A stretch of 64,000 nt of DNA from Pleodorina starrii (lineage: Eukaryota > Chlorophyta > Chlorophyceae > Chlamydomonadales > Volvocaceae). The stretch lies in assembly GCA_030267565.1 (NCBI GenBank), contig BRXU01000006.1, positions 3,026,001-3,090,000 on the forward strand, written 5' to 3'. The notes beneath the pieces were generated by a model that was not told the origin of the DNA, made no database searches, and saw only the letters and a program-made list of their open reading frames with translations. Below, in pieces: positions 1-12,031 of this stretch (its first letter is position 1; each line of letters opens with the position of its first letter). The translations under genes and the position numbers were made by a program.

Positions 1-3000
1 TTCGGCTGATGAGGTGCACCTATCGGCGTGGGGACAGCACGCGCGGTGGCAGCTGAGGGTGTACGGCAACAGCGGCGGTGCCAAGGCGGCAAAGGCCGCC
101 GCCGCGGCAGCGGCGGCGGCGGCGGTGCCCGCCGCGTTGTCCTCCGTGGGCCTTACTGAGCTGCCGACCGCGCCCGCCAACCTTCGCGAGTACGGCGTCA
201 AGGAGCGGTTGGTGGCGCGTTGGCGGGAAGTACGACAGGTGAGCGCTGCGGGAGAGGGAGTGGCCGGCAGGAGGGTCAGGCGGCGCGCGTGCTTCAAACC
301 GACGAGCCAGGCTGGTTGGGCGTTGATGCGACCAATGTCGCATCGGGGCCTTTGGAGGCTGAGGCGTGTTGGGTGTATTTGACGGGGGTACGACACTGCC
401 AGCGTTGGATACAAAAGGATGATTCGGATTCGGAGTACCCCGTGGCAATTCGTGTCCCCCGTTCCACCGCGCAGGAGGACGAGGCGCGAGTGGCGGCTGG
501 CGCATCCACCAGCGGCGCCGCCGCCGCCAGCGCCTCCGCCGTCAACGGCGGCGCCACCGCCGCCGCCGCCAGCTCTTCGAGGCCTGCGGTGCCCGACTTC
601 CGCAGCCCGCAGCAGCGCTCGCTCTTTGCGCTGCTCAATACCTACGCCGACGTACACCTGCCGTACCGTCCGTACCCCACGGACGCTTCCCTGGACGCTC
701 CCGACCCGCTGCTGGACGCCGTACTGCTGCACTGCCTCAACCACGTCGCCAAGACGGCGGACCGCATCAAGAAGAACAACCACTCGTTGCAGCTGCAGCA
801 GCAACAACAGCAGGCGCAGCAGGCGCTCCTCAAGGCGCAGCAGCAGCAGCAGCAACAGGCGAAGGGGAAGGGGAAGGGCAAGGGGGCCAAGGCCGGCAAA
901 GGCCCGGCCGCGGAGGGCGAGGATCAGCAGGAGCAGCAGCAACCAGAGGACCGGCAGGAGGCGGAGCAGGAGGCGGAGCCTGAACAGCAGGGGCAGCAGC
1001 AGCAGGGGCCGGGGCCGAAGCAGCAGGGGCCGGGGCAGGAGGAGGTGGAGGGGCAGGGCGGCACGCCTCGCGACCAGGGCTTCACGCGGCCCAAGGTGCT
1101 GCTGCTGTTGCCTCAGCGCAACTTTGCGTTCCGGGCGGTGAGGCGGCTGGTGGCGCTGGCCATTCGGGAGACCAGGTCGGACAGCGTGCAGGTGGGGCCA
1201 GGCTGCAGGGCAGGGCAGAGGGGGGGGGGGCTCAGAAGGCACGGGGGGAGGGCTGTGGCTGGGACAGGGCTTTTGGGGCTCTAGGGTTTGGGGCGGCGGG
1301 TGGTAAGGGGGAGGGATACGGGGCGGGGAAGGTTGGTTGTAATTGTAGGGGTGTGGATGCCGCTGGGAGGTGGGAGGTTGTGGCAATGGGACGTGGGTGG
1401 GGGCTGCATGGCCTCCCCCGGTCATCATCATGCCGCTGTCAGCGGTGGATGGAGGTGGCGTCAGCTCCCCCCGCGTTGCTGCCGCGCTGCTCGCTCTGCC
1501 CGCCGTCGGCGCCTTGGCCTTGCCGCGGCCATACGGCCCCTTTTCCCGCTTTACTCCCCCCCCCTTACCGTTTACGGGCTCCGGCCTAGATACGTGGATA
1601 ACCCCCTCCCACCCCCCCCCCCCACACACACACACACGCACACCCCCCAAATGTATCCTCTCTGCAGGGCAAGGAGCGCTTCGTGGAGCAATTTACGGAC
1701 CCCGAGGAGGGCGACATGGCGGAGGAAGACATGGGTGAGTGTGTTCGTTGCTCTCGTCTTTGAGGCAGCAGCAACGCCGCAAAGAGTTTAACAGTTGCAG
1801 CTGCACCACCACTCCCACTCTCCCAGGCAAGCTGTGACGCGAAGGCGTCCGGAAGTTCACGAATGAATGATCCACACACCACACTCCACTCGCTCACTGC
1901 AGCCCCCCTCCTTCCCTTCCCTATCCGTGTGTCCCTCCCCCCAAATCCACCCACCCATCCATCCGTCCATCCGTCCACTCGTCCAGATGCCGCCGCCAAG
2001 GCGCGCCTCGCTGCTCGTCCTCCGGAGCACCGGGCGCTTTTTGCTGGCAACGTGGACGACCACTTCAGGTGGGTGGTGCAATCGGGTTGGTTCGTTAGGT
2101 TGGTTGATTAGTTGGTTGGTAACCACAATGCCGTCGGTATGCTTGATGCATGTGTGGAGAGTGCGCTCGCCAGCCTCATTGCCTAATTGGACTTGTCGTA
2201 CGCTACAACCACACACAGATACACAAACACACACGCACATAAACGCACTCACCGCACTCTCGAACTCCTTTCCCTCTTCCCCGGTGGTGGCCGCTCGACA
2301 GGTTGGGTGTCAAGGTGACCAAAGGAGCCATCCGCCTCTTCGCCGACTTGTACGACAGTGACATCATCGTGGCATCGCCCGTGGCACTGGTGGGTTGGGG
2401 GCAGTTGGGAGGTTACGGGGAGGAGGGGAGGGGGGAGATAGTTGTGTTTTTTTCCTGGTTCAACACTTGGATGAAAGGGAGAGGGGGAACGAGGGAAAAG
2501 GTAAAGGTGGCGCGTGGTGAGGAGGGAAGGAACGGTTTGCTCTCTCGTCGTGTACCGCAGACTGCATGGAAGAAAAGGAGGCAAGGGGCCGTGGCGGTGC
2601 GTGTGTGTATGTGTATGTGTATGTGGGGAAGCAACAGTCACGGGCCACGGCCCCGCGACTCTCCGACGGACTGTCGGCCTCGGTGGTTAATATAGGCGGA
2701 TGGATAAGAGGGGATGGCGCGGGAGGGCATTCCCTCCTCTCGCATCCCATCCCTCCTCTCCCATCCCGCCCGTTTTCTCGTTTCCCGCCTCTCCGCCCCA
2801 CCGCTGCCATACCGTCCCGACTCTCCCGCCCCTTCCCTCCACTCCCCTTCCAACCTTCCTTCCCCTCCCCCCGACCCCCCTCCCCCCCCACCACCACCAG
2901 GCCACCAAGCTCGCTGAGGACAAGGCCTCCGACCCGCACTCGGCCCCCGACTTTCTGTCCTCCATAGAGCTACTGGTGCTGGATAGGGCGGACGTGATGG

Positions 3001-5352
3001 GGATGCAGGTGGGGGTGGGGGGGAGTGAGGGGTGGGGGGGGGAGGGGCGAGGGGAAAAGGGGCTTGGCCTGGCCTGGCCTGGGGGAGGAGTGGGGGCGGG
3101 GGCGTGGGAAGGGAGGGCGGGGGCGAGGGCGCGTGTGCAAAGCGTACACGGAGGCAAAGGGGGGAAAAGTCACCTGCGGGCTCATCTGTGGTTCGCGCAC
3201 ATGAGCCATTTGGCAACTGACGTGCCTATTCGGACTGCGTGTGTGTGTGTGTGTGTGTGTGTGTTTCGCTGTCCCCTCACCGCCCCCCGCCCGCCCCGCC
3301 CTCCCCGCCGCCCCTCCCCCAGAACTGGGCGCACGTTGAGACGGTGGTGTCCGCCCTCAATCAGCTCCCCCGCGAGCAGCACGGCACCGACATCATGCGG
3401 GTGCGCGACTGGTACCTGTGCGGCCAGGCGGCCCACTACCGACAGACGGTGCTGCTGGCGGCCTTTGCGGCGCCGCACGGCAACGCGCTGGCGAGGGCGG
3501 GGGCCAACCACGCGGGGGCGCTGAGGCTGGCGGGGGAGCAGGCGGGGGTGCTGGGGCGGGTGGTGCCGCAGGTACGGCAGCTCTTTGAGCGCTTCACCGC
3601 CGCCTCCCCCGCCGCCGCCGGCGACGCCCGATTCGAGTTCTTCATGCGGCTGGTGTGGCCCCGCCTCAAGGACTCGGTGTCGAGGGGTAAGAGGGGTCTT
3701 TTGGGGTTTTAGGGCTTTGGGGGTGCAGTACGACAGGGACGGTTGGGGGTTTACTAAAAAGATGACACGGCGGGTTGGTGAGAAAGTGGAGTCGGGATGG
3801 GACAGAAATAGGGTCCTAAAGTGGGGTGGCGGCATTCCGACCCCCGCCGCTTCACCCCGTGGATACCCGCCCCTCCCCCCCGCCGCTCTCCGCACCCGCC
3901 CCTCACTCGTCCCCCCTCCCATCCTCCCCTCCCCGCGCCCACCGTTGGTGTCTCATCTAATCTTTCCTGCTACCAACCCGTCTTCCCCTCGTGTCCCCTC
4001 TCCACCCCTCCCTCCCTCCCGCTCCCCCAGGCCTGCTCCTCTTCGTGCCCAGCTACTTTGACTTTGTACGGCTTCGTAACGCCCTCAAGGCGGACGACTC
4101 TGTGGACTTCGCCACCATCAGCGAATACAGCACCAACGCAGAGGTGAGCGGCGGCGTGTGTGTGCGTGTGTGTGTGTGTGTGTGCGTGCGCGGGGGTGTG
4201 TGTGTGCGTGTGTGTGTCCGTGTATGTGTGTGTAAAGCTGCGGCTGTGTGGGGTTGGTGGGGGGAGTGGGGGCGTCTCGCTGCATACCCCTCCCGTGCGC
4301 TGGGGGCCAAGAAAAACGCATATTGGGGACGCATGGAAATGGAAATTTGCCGTTACCACCGCCGGGCCCCAAGTCGCTCTCCTTCCCTCGTGCCACCCAA
4401 TCCCCTCCCTCCCCCTTCCTGCCACCCCCCTCCCTCCCTCCCTCCCTGCCCCCCCCCTCCCCTCCCTCCCTCCCTCCCTCCCTCCCTCCCTCCCTCCCTC
4501 CCTCCCTCCCTCCCTCCCTCCCTCCCTCCCTCCCTCCCTCCCTCCCTCCCTCCCTCCCTCCCTCCCTCCCTCCCTCCCTCCCTCCCTCCCTCCCTGCCCC
4601 TCCCTGCCCCTCCCTGCCCCTCCCTCCCTCCCTCCCTCCCTGCCCCTCCCCTCCCCTCCCGGCCCCACAGGTGATCCGCGCCCGCGCCCGCTTCTACCAC
4701 GGCCAGCGGCGCATGTTGCTCTATACGGAGCGAGCGCACTTTTACCACCGCTACCGCATCCGGGGGATCAAGGTGGGCAGCGGAGCCCGGGGGGGAGGAC
4801 TTGTCCGCGGGCTTCTGGCTCCGTTCATTCCGCTGCGGTCTCATCTTTACCTAGCCCCCCGATAACCCCCGGGGTTTCGTTCTTGCATTGCACCCTCCAA
4901 ACTCCCACCCCACCTCACACACACCCACGCACACTGACACCCACGCACACTGACACCCACGCACACTGACACCCCCACCCACCCACGCACCCCCACCCAC
5001 CCACGCACCCCCATCCACCCACGCACCCCCACCCACCCACCCACCCCCACCCACCCACCCACGCACCCATCCGGCCTATACGTGGATAACCCCACCCGCC
5101 CACCCCCACCCCCAGGACCTGGTGTTCTACGGTCTGCCCGACCACGGGGAGTACTACTCGGAGCTGGTGAACCTGCTGGAGGAGGCGGCAGGGGGGGGAG
5201 GGGGAGGGGGAGGGGCGGCGGGGTCGGGCCACCAGGCCACCGTGACGGCGCTGTTCTGCCCCTGGGATGTGCTGCAGCTGGAGCGGGTGGTGGGCAGCGG
5301 TCGGGCGAGGAGGATGCTCAAGGGGGAGAGCGGCACGTACATGTTTTGCTGA
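1..5352 (+). CDS. UTP25: UTP25 / DEF, SSU-processome component (5' partial)
   Basis: Exons: 2-238, 475-1191, 1668-1734, 1987-2068, 2302-2389, 2901-3008, 3323-3686, 4031-4143, 4671-4772, 5116-5352 (TGA). They join in phase to 704 residues; the first exon starts outside the window. UTP25 (digestive-organ-expansion-factor family) acts in the nucleolus in U3-snoRNP-dependent pre-18S rRNA processing. Family hallmarks are the segments VLLLLPQRNFAFRAVRRLV (end of exon 2), LLVLDRADVMGMQ (exon 6), LLLFVPSYFDFVRLRNALK (exon 8), FYHGQRRMLLYTERAHFYHRY (exon 9) and LVFYGLPDHGEYYSELVN (exon 10); the last of these is the degenerate helicase-like C-terminal half. Exon 2 carries an Ala/Ser run and then a Gln/Lys/Glu/Gly-rich insert (about 780-1075) between conserved blocks. 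The last exon has a short poly-Gly insert. It is convergent with the next gene. Identity is confident; exact exon ends are hand-predicted. Confidence 0.9.
1565..1606 (+). repeat. Dispersed repeat family A, copy in UTP25 intron
   Basis: Contains a core close to GGGCTCCGGCCTATACGTGG (here with an extra GA) followed by ATAACCCC. It sits upstream of the acceptor of exon 3. A shorter copy lies at 5071-5094 in the last UTP25 intron, again just before the acceptor. Confidence 0.75.
4428..4645. repeat. (CCCT)n microsatellite in a UTP25 intron
   Basis: A nearly pure CCCT tract of about 45-50 units fills the 3' half of the intron at 4144-4670 and forms an extended pyrimidine tract that runs almost to the acceptor before exon 9. 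It leaves reading frames open on both strands, but the predicted peptides are only Leu/Pro/Ser or Gly/Arg/Glu repeats and are not coding. Confidence 0.95.
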
Positions 5353-6922
5353 GGAGGGGGAGGGGGGGGGGGGGGGGGTAAGCAGTCGGCCAAGCAAGCA
5401 GCCAGGCTGAGCGTCGGAATGGGGAGGGAATGGGGAGGGGGAGGGGGGTGAGGAGAGGGATGCCAGGGGGAGGGGAGGGGACGGGAGGGGAGGTTGTGAT
5501 GTGGAGAGGGGTGCGGGCGGCAGATAGAGGGACGCAAAGTCGTTCAAAGAGAGGGAGAGAGAGTGGGTGTTAGAGAGGGGGCGGGTTGTTGGTGCGTGGG
5601 GGTGTGGAGTCGTGAGGACATGGATACGGGGGTGCTCCGCCCCAACAGAGCCGATAGTTCTAGGGTAAACATTTCTAAAGCGATTCTTTTCGTGGAGTGG
5701 AGAGGTGGAGTTCTTGTGTGGAGTCTCCCGTTCGGGATGGGCCGGTTGATGGGGTGGGTCGTGGATGGGCGAGGCTGAGAGGCTGACGGGTAATGCTGGT
5801 GGGCTGCATGGTGGGGGGTGCGCATTGACACAAATACGGTAGTACCTTGCAACTTGCACGTTACGGCTTGTTTTGGGTGATAAGGAGGTATAAGGAAACC
5901 GCAGCGAAAGGGGCCGGAGTCGGCGGCATCCGTGTTTAGGGATGTCTCGGCGCGTGTGTGCACGGACTCGGCCGGATCCACACGTACGGCATCTGCAGGT
6001 TCAGTGCGTGCAGGTGTTGGTGGTATAACAGTGGACAGGGGGGTTCACCAATTACTTGGTTGCGTGTGTGTGTATGTGCACGTGTGTGTGTGTGTGTGGC
6101 TTCCACACGGACACGCATGTCGGGATAAGAACATCGTCGGGATCTGAGTATACAGGAGGAACGATTCGTAACGACCTTTCCAGCCTTCCCTCGTACCTTT
6201 CCGGGCACAGTATGTTTTCAACCCCTGGCCATCAACTGTGGCTCCTGTGGGCATACACCTATTTCCTAGGCACACACACACCCACACCCGTCACAATACA
6301 ACAACATTCCCGAACCTCAACTCAACACTTAATACCATGCCGAACCGCGACGTTGCGCCGCCTCGACACATGCGCGCACGGGTCAACTGGTGGGCAACAG
6401 CCGTACAGCTGTACGACGCAACTACCCAAAACCACCGGGTCCTGCACCATGCACTGCTCACACACACGCGCACACACACACGCACACACGATACCTGCAT
6501 GCGTGTCCTGTACATGGGTTGTATATCTGTTCATTTGTATCTACACACTCACACTCCAATCAAGGCTGTCGCGTCAAAGCTGTCGCGCCGGCTTGCGGCC
6601 TTGCGGTATTGCTTTGCAAACACGCGCCAAAAGCAAACAGCGCGTTTTGGCATCATGAGGAGATCAGCTCGTCTGGTGCATAGGAGAAGGATGCACGCCA
6701 AGCCGAAAGCCGTCCTCGTACGAACACGGGCCTCGATCGATCAATCAGAGGGAAAACTGCGGCCACCCTGCGCATCAACATCCAACATCCAACAATCAAC
6801 AACACCACAAACAAGAGGCAACGACATCGTCTGCTCTACTCCGCTTGAGCGGTCCGGGGCTCGGGAATGTGGCACGGTGCGCCCGCTGCCCTGGGCCGTG
6901 TGCCGCCAGCGATCAGCGTGCC
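5353..6922. other. Convergent intergenic region, no gene seen
   Basis: This lies between the stop codons of UTP25 (+) and the Grx-DEP-DUF547 gene (-) and probably holds both 3' UTRs. It contains G-rich stretches (5353-5560), (GT)n/(CA)n tracts near 6062-6098 and 6450-6490, and a family-B-like fragment at about 5896-5930. Open frames here are low-complexity or Thr/His-rich and show no domain. Confidence 0.6.
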
Positions 6923-9900
6923 TCAATCCGTGCCGTTGAGGCTCCAGTCGTACTCGCTGTACGTCACCCGTACATCGCCGCTCCCCGACCTGGCCGCCCG
7001 CACCAGCTGCTGCAGCTCCCCCCGGGCGGGCTCCGTCAAGAAAGTCGCAATGTACGACAGCCGCTCGTACTTGTCCTTCCCAAAGTCAACGGCGTACCAC
7101 TGCGGGCGGGCGGGCGGGCGAGGGCGGGGCAGCGAGCCAACAGACAACGGGCAACAGGATGTGACGCCGCGTTCGCAACACCCGATAGCAACCAATACTC
7201 GACATCAGACAACCAAACAAACCCAATAAAAAAATTAACGAAACAAGAAACACTGTCAGTGTACAGTACAGCGTAGCAGCCAACAAGCGGGTGAGATGGA
7301 TGCAACAGCAGCAGCAGCAGCAGGTCGGGTGGCTACTGGTGGCCACAGCCCCCCCGACCGGGGCACCCGCAGCAGCTCCACGGGCGGCAAGGCTGCCCAA
7401 TCCTACGGGGCGAGAAGCGCGCAATCTTCCTCGCGAACGAACGATTCGAAGAAAAGAGGAAAGAGGACAACCGCAGCAAAGAGCCGCGGCGATCGTTTGG
7501 AGCGGGCCCAGGCGAGGAAGGCTCTCCCAGAGTCCGCCCGCCCCGCCTGCCGGCCCCGCCCCGCCCCGGCCGCACCTTGAATATCTTCGACAGCTTGACC
7601 TCCCGCCTCGCCGCGTCCACTCGCACCTCCTCGCCGCAAAACGCCTCCGCTGCGGCCGCCAGCCCCTCCTCCAGATTGGCGGCCGTGTAGAGCTTGATGG
7701 GCGGACAGGACTTGGCGCCGCAGACCAGCGCAAAGTGGATGCGCGCGTCGGGGGGGCTGACCACCTGCGCACCGGGGCGGCACCAGGGTGTGGAGGGGCG
7801 GCGCTTATGGGGCTTCACGGTACCCGCCACCCTTCCCCCAATTACCCAGCCCGCCCCGCCCCGCCCCGCGCCCAACGCCCCGCGCCCCGCCCGCCCCCTC
7901 CCGCCCCGCGACTGACCTTGGCCAGTCTCGGATCCCCTCGCCGCCAGCACCCCCCCGCCAGTCCGGTCAGTCCCAGCAGATTGAACAGGTTGGACGCCCC
8001 CGCCCGGTTGCCGCGCAGCACTCCGTTCTCCAGGTCGTCAGCACTGTAGTCCAGACCGCCTGGCGGGTGGGTGTGTGGGTGGGGGGAAGGGGTGGTGGGG
8101 GTGGTGGGGGTGTGGGGGGTGGGTGGGGGTGTGGGGTGGGTGGGTGGGGGGTTATCCACGGATAGGCCGGAGCCCGTAAACCGTAAGTGATGGGGGAGAA
8201 TGCATGGAAGAAGGGAAGGAGAGCAGCGATGGACCGGAAACGACGTTAGGGAGCGCCGGGCGGGAAGGGTGGGGGACGGGGGGGTGGGTTGCAGGGGGAA
8301 GGAGAATGACTTGTCGCTCGTGGCTGATGGCTTTTGCGGCTCCTGACTTACATCATAGGATGGTGGTTACGGTATGTTTCAAGTGCGTGCGATGCATCAT
8401 TTCGCTGGTTCGCTGGTTCCTTGTTTTGTTGTTGGAGCAACCAGCGAGCTAGACAGCCACGAAGGCCGCCAATCCCATACGGATGAGGTCAGGGCAGCCG
8501 CGCCTCGGTGCGCATTGTGTGAATGGATGAATGAATGCAGCCACGGCACCGCACAGCGCCACGCCACACCGCGCCGCGCCGCGTACCTATGTTGTACTTG
8601 GCGGTGCGCGAATAAAAGGTGGCTCGCTGCGTGGAGGTCATGCGAGTGAGGCCCAGCGCCACCAGCGCGTGAATGATCAGTGCGTTGTACAGATTGATGG
8701 CGAAGGCCATCAGCTCCTCGCGACTCAGCGGCGAGAGGTCCACCACCTGCAGCTCTGCGGTTGCAATCACGAAGGCGGCGAACCGCGGGTCGGACCGCAT
8801 GGCGCCGTAGCTGACGGACCGGCCGTCCGCGCTCAGGTGCGTGTCGTACAGCTCCAGGATGAGCTGGCGCAGGCTGCCCGCCACCTGGCGGTTGGTGAGG
8901 TGGTTGGTTGGTTCGTTGGTTGGTTGTTGGGTTGGGGTGGTTGGGTTGGTTGGGAGGTAATGGATGCTAATACGGTATTATTATTGCCCGTAATAGTGTT
9001 GTACCGATCTGAGCGGAAGAAGATGAATCGTCGCCAGGTACACAGCTCGTCGCGGTCCTGTGTAGTGTGTACCCTCTTCTACGCGGTCCGCTATGACTGG
9101 GTTTCAGACCGAGAAGACGCGTTATGACTGGGCCTTTTCCCGAGTGCTTGCGTCTTACCTCGTTCGCCGGCCGCGCCGGTCCCTGCCACATGAACTGCAC
9201 ATTGAGTGCCTCCCCCGGCTTCGGGGCCGGCGCCTCCGTCGACAGCATCAGCAGCGCGTCGTCGTCCGCCGCGCCGCCGGCGACCGACCCGCGGGTCACT
9301 GCTGCCGCGACGCGATCCGCCTCTTGCCGCTCCAGGGTGGCGGCCGCGATGACGTTGGCGGCCAGCAGCCGGGTGGCAGTGACCCGCGGGTCGGTCGTCT
9401 CACCCGCGGCGGACAGCCAGTCCAGCAGCCGGCGGAGGGAGAAGACGCGGAAGGCGCGGGACCTGTACGGCAGGCAGGCGGGAGTTTTCTCTTCAGCGAT
9501 TGGAAGAGGGACTGGTGAACTGAAATGGAGCGAAAGGGAGGGGGCTTCTGATTTCCAGAGGAGCCCATGAGGGCTTGGTCCGTGAACGGGAGGAAGCCTA
9601 CCCACATACAAGCACACGCACACACACGCACATCCCCGATTTTAACCGCTGTAGCCATAAGGAGGCGCCAAGGAGGCGCCGCCACAACGCGACCGGGGCA
9701 CAGACGAATGCCCGCAACGCCAGAGCTTGAAACTTTTTGGATCCGACAGTTTCAGGAAACCCGTAAAACCCCTAAAACCAACCCCACAGCCCGCACAGCC
9801 GCATTCCTCCCCGCCCCTCCCCGCCCCGCCCTCCCGCCTCTCAGCACCCATCCACCCACCCGGACGTGCGCTCGCTTCGCGCAATGCCGCCCTGTTGCTC

Positions 9901-11055
9901 GGGCAGCCGCAGACGTGCCGCCAGGGCCTCTAACTGCTGCCTGCCCGCCGCCGCCGCCGCCGCCGCAGCAGCAGTAGCGCCCCCGCCGTCCGGCCCCGCC
10001 TGGGCATGCTGCTGCCACGAGCGGCAGTCGGGGAAAACACACACACGCACACACACAAGGGGTAAGCGAGGGCCGCCGAGCACCGACCCACGGGTCTGCG
10101 CCGTCTCTTTCTCTCTTTGGAAAGACAGGCACTCTCGGTGCAATGCCGTTACCTGCGCGCTCGCCTCCGCGGCACGCCGCTGCGCCGACTCGATCTCGGC
10201 CAGCAGGTCAGGTTGTACGGCAGTGGCGGCGGCGGCCTCCGCCTCCGCCAGCGCCGTCCGGAAGCCGCCGTCCGCCAGCTGAGTCAGCAGGTCGTCGCAG
10301 CCGCCGATGCTCCGACCCGCCAAGAAAATCTGCAGCAGCAGGTGTTGCAGCAACGGACGCGGAGCGCGGGGCGCGCGGGGGGCGGGTGGTTGCTGCGGGA
10401 AGCGGCCGTGGAAGCGGAGGTGCAACACCGGTAATCACGCAAAGATGTAGACATATGCAGGCGTCTGCTTGCTTGTGCGCCGTTGCCTTCGCTTGCGTTG
10501 CTGTTGGGAGCTTGCGTTGCTGTTGCGAGAAGGAATCGACATACATCTAGCTCGCTGGCAGTGTTAGTAACAGGCTGGATTAACATGCCGCTCAAGACCG
10601 GACCTGAGGCCCCAAACGCTCCCTCGCCCTTGTACCTGCGGCACGGTCCGCTTGCCGGTGACGTCTCGGACTTTTTGGCGCAGCGCCTCGTCAATTCCCA
10701 CGTTGACGTCCACGTAGGGAATGCCGGCGCTGGCCAGAGCCTCCTTGGCGCGCTTGCAGTAGGGGCATGCCGGGGTGGACATGACCACCACGCGCGCCTG
10801 GCGCAGCTGCTCTGCGTTCGACGCAGCGTTGCCCGGCGAGTCCAGCGAGGACAGGCTGGTGGTCGCGGCCTGCGCGGTGGTCATGGTTTGGCTAGCGCGG
10901 ACGGTCGAGGGCCAGATGTTGCGGGCGAGCTGAGGGGCGCACGGAGTCTGGCTGGTGGTTGTGCAGGAGCTAGGTCGGAAAGGTGTTGCGATAATACTGC
11001 TTTGTCTTGGTATATGGCGTATAGCTGTCGCTGGTTGCCCGGCGACAAGCTTCAT
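6923..11055 (-). CDS. Glutaredoxin-DEP-DUF547 fusion protein
   Basis: Exons in transcript order: 11055-10636, 10329-10153, 10011-9860, 9462-9159, 8884-8587, 8059-7917, 7764-7576, 7099-6923 (TGA). They join in phase to 619 residues. Residues 1-57 look like an organelle transit peptide (VRA before SQTM). Residues about 87-170 form a glutaredoxin fold with CPYC at 97-100, TVPQ ahead of IFLAGRSIGGCDDL, and the exon junction falling between those two motifs. Residues about 250-350 resemble a DEP domain (FRVFSLRRLLDWLSAAG, then TRLLAANVIAAATL). The C-terminus is DUF547: INLYNALIIHALV, YNIG, LENGVLRGN, RIHFALVCGAKSCPPI and a terminal YDWSLNG. The same order occurs in plant proteins annotated as electron carrier/protein disulfide oxidoreductase. 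Substrate and role are unknown. The exon 3 acceptor could be 3 nt further on (10008). Confidence 0.87.
8151..8187 (-). repeat. Dispersed repeat family A, reverse copy in intron
   Basis: This is the reverse complement of the family-A core, running from GGGGTTATCCACG through AGGCCGGAGCCCGTAAACCG. It lies in the intron between exons 5 and 6 of the minus-strand Grx-DEP-DUF547 gene, so relative to that transcript it is in the same orientation as the UTP25 copies. Confidence 0.75.
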
Positions 11056-11448
11056 TTCGTTACAAGTCTACCCTGCCACGCGTTTTGTGAACGAAGTGGG
11101 TGTGCCACAGTACAACTGTGAAATACATGGAGTCCAAGGCCGCAACGTCAATGTGGCAGTTGTGAAGGTGCTTCCGTGACTTGGAACCGTGGAACCGCAC
11201 GACTGGTCGACCGCATCGATGACGAATTACCAGCAGGCAGCGCAATTACTGATGGCGCTATTTCGCCCTACGGCAAATAGTTATATCATAGTCTTTACAT
11301 GTTTAGAGGAAAACTGGGCTATTTTATCATAGCTCTGGATTGCCTACGACCACCAGCCTCTTACGGGTTCTGAGGCAGGCCCTGCCAATTTGGAATTTCA
11401 CTGTTAGGCATGCGTCGCTGGTGAATTAAATTTGTCAGAACTGGCCAA
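11056..11448. promoter_or_regulatory. Bidirectional promoter region
   Basis: These 393 nt separate two start codons that face away from each other (Grx-DEP-DUF547 at 11055 and the mTERF-repeat gene at 11449). The stretch is clearly more AT-rich than its flanks, especially 11230-11440. An ATG at 11410 opens a four-codon upstream ORF (stop at 11424) in the mTERF leader. No TATA element is convincing. Assignment rests on position only. Confidence 0.55.
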
Positions 11449-11991
11449 ATGAGGTCACCCTGTCTTTGGGGGCGGTGCCAGCGGCTTTCAGGTGGCGGCC
11501 GAATTCATCGGCTGGCCTGCGCTACAAAGCGCTCCATCCACGCCAGGGCGGGACCTTCACAAACCACGAGCGATCAGGAACACCTGCAGCGGTCCTTGGA
11601 GCTTGGTCCAGCCCTTAAGCAGGCGCCAGACTTTGAGTATGTGGCGGTCGCCTTCCGCTCGCAGCCGCGGCCTAAGCGCAGCAAGGCACAGCAGCGCAGA
11701 AGCTTGACAAGCTCCAAGCATAAAGACGGCCTCAGCAAAATCTTTGGCACAGCCGACGACGGCCGCAACTACCGCGCGCTGGAGACGGTTTCCGGCGACT
11801 GCAGGCTGCTCTTTGAGCCCGCTGCTGGCCCCATGCCTCCTGCCGAGCTGCCCGATGCAGTCGCTGCCATCGCGCAGCCAGATCGGCATGACGGCGCTGA
11901 CGAGGCTGCTGCAACCCGGACACGCCCGACCCGACGGCGACTCCGCCAGGCGGGTCGGGTCGCCAAGCCCGCGCCCTACCCGCCAAGTGCC

Positions 11992-12031
<40 letters not shown>

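Noticed and set aside
4353..4844. Gly/Arg/Glu and Pro/Ser/Leu open frames over the CCCT tract
   Set aside because: Microsatellite translation; the tract lies within a UTP25 intron.
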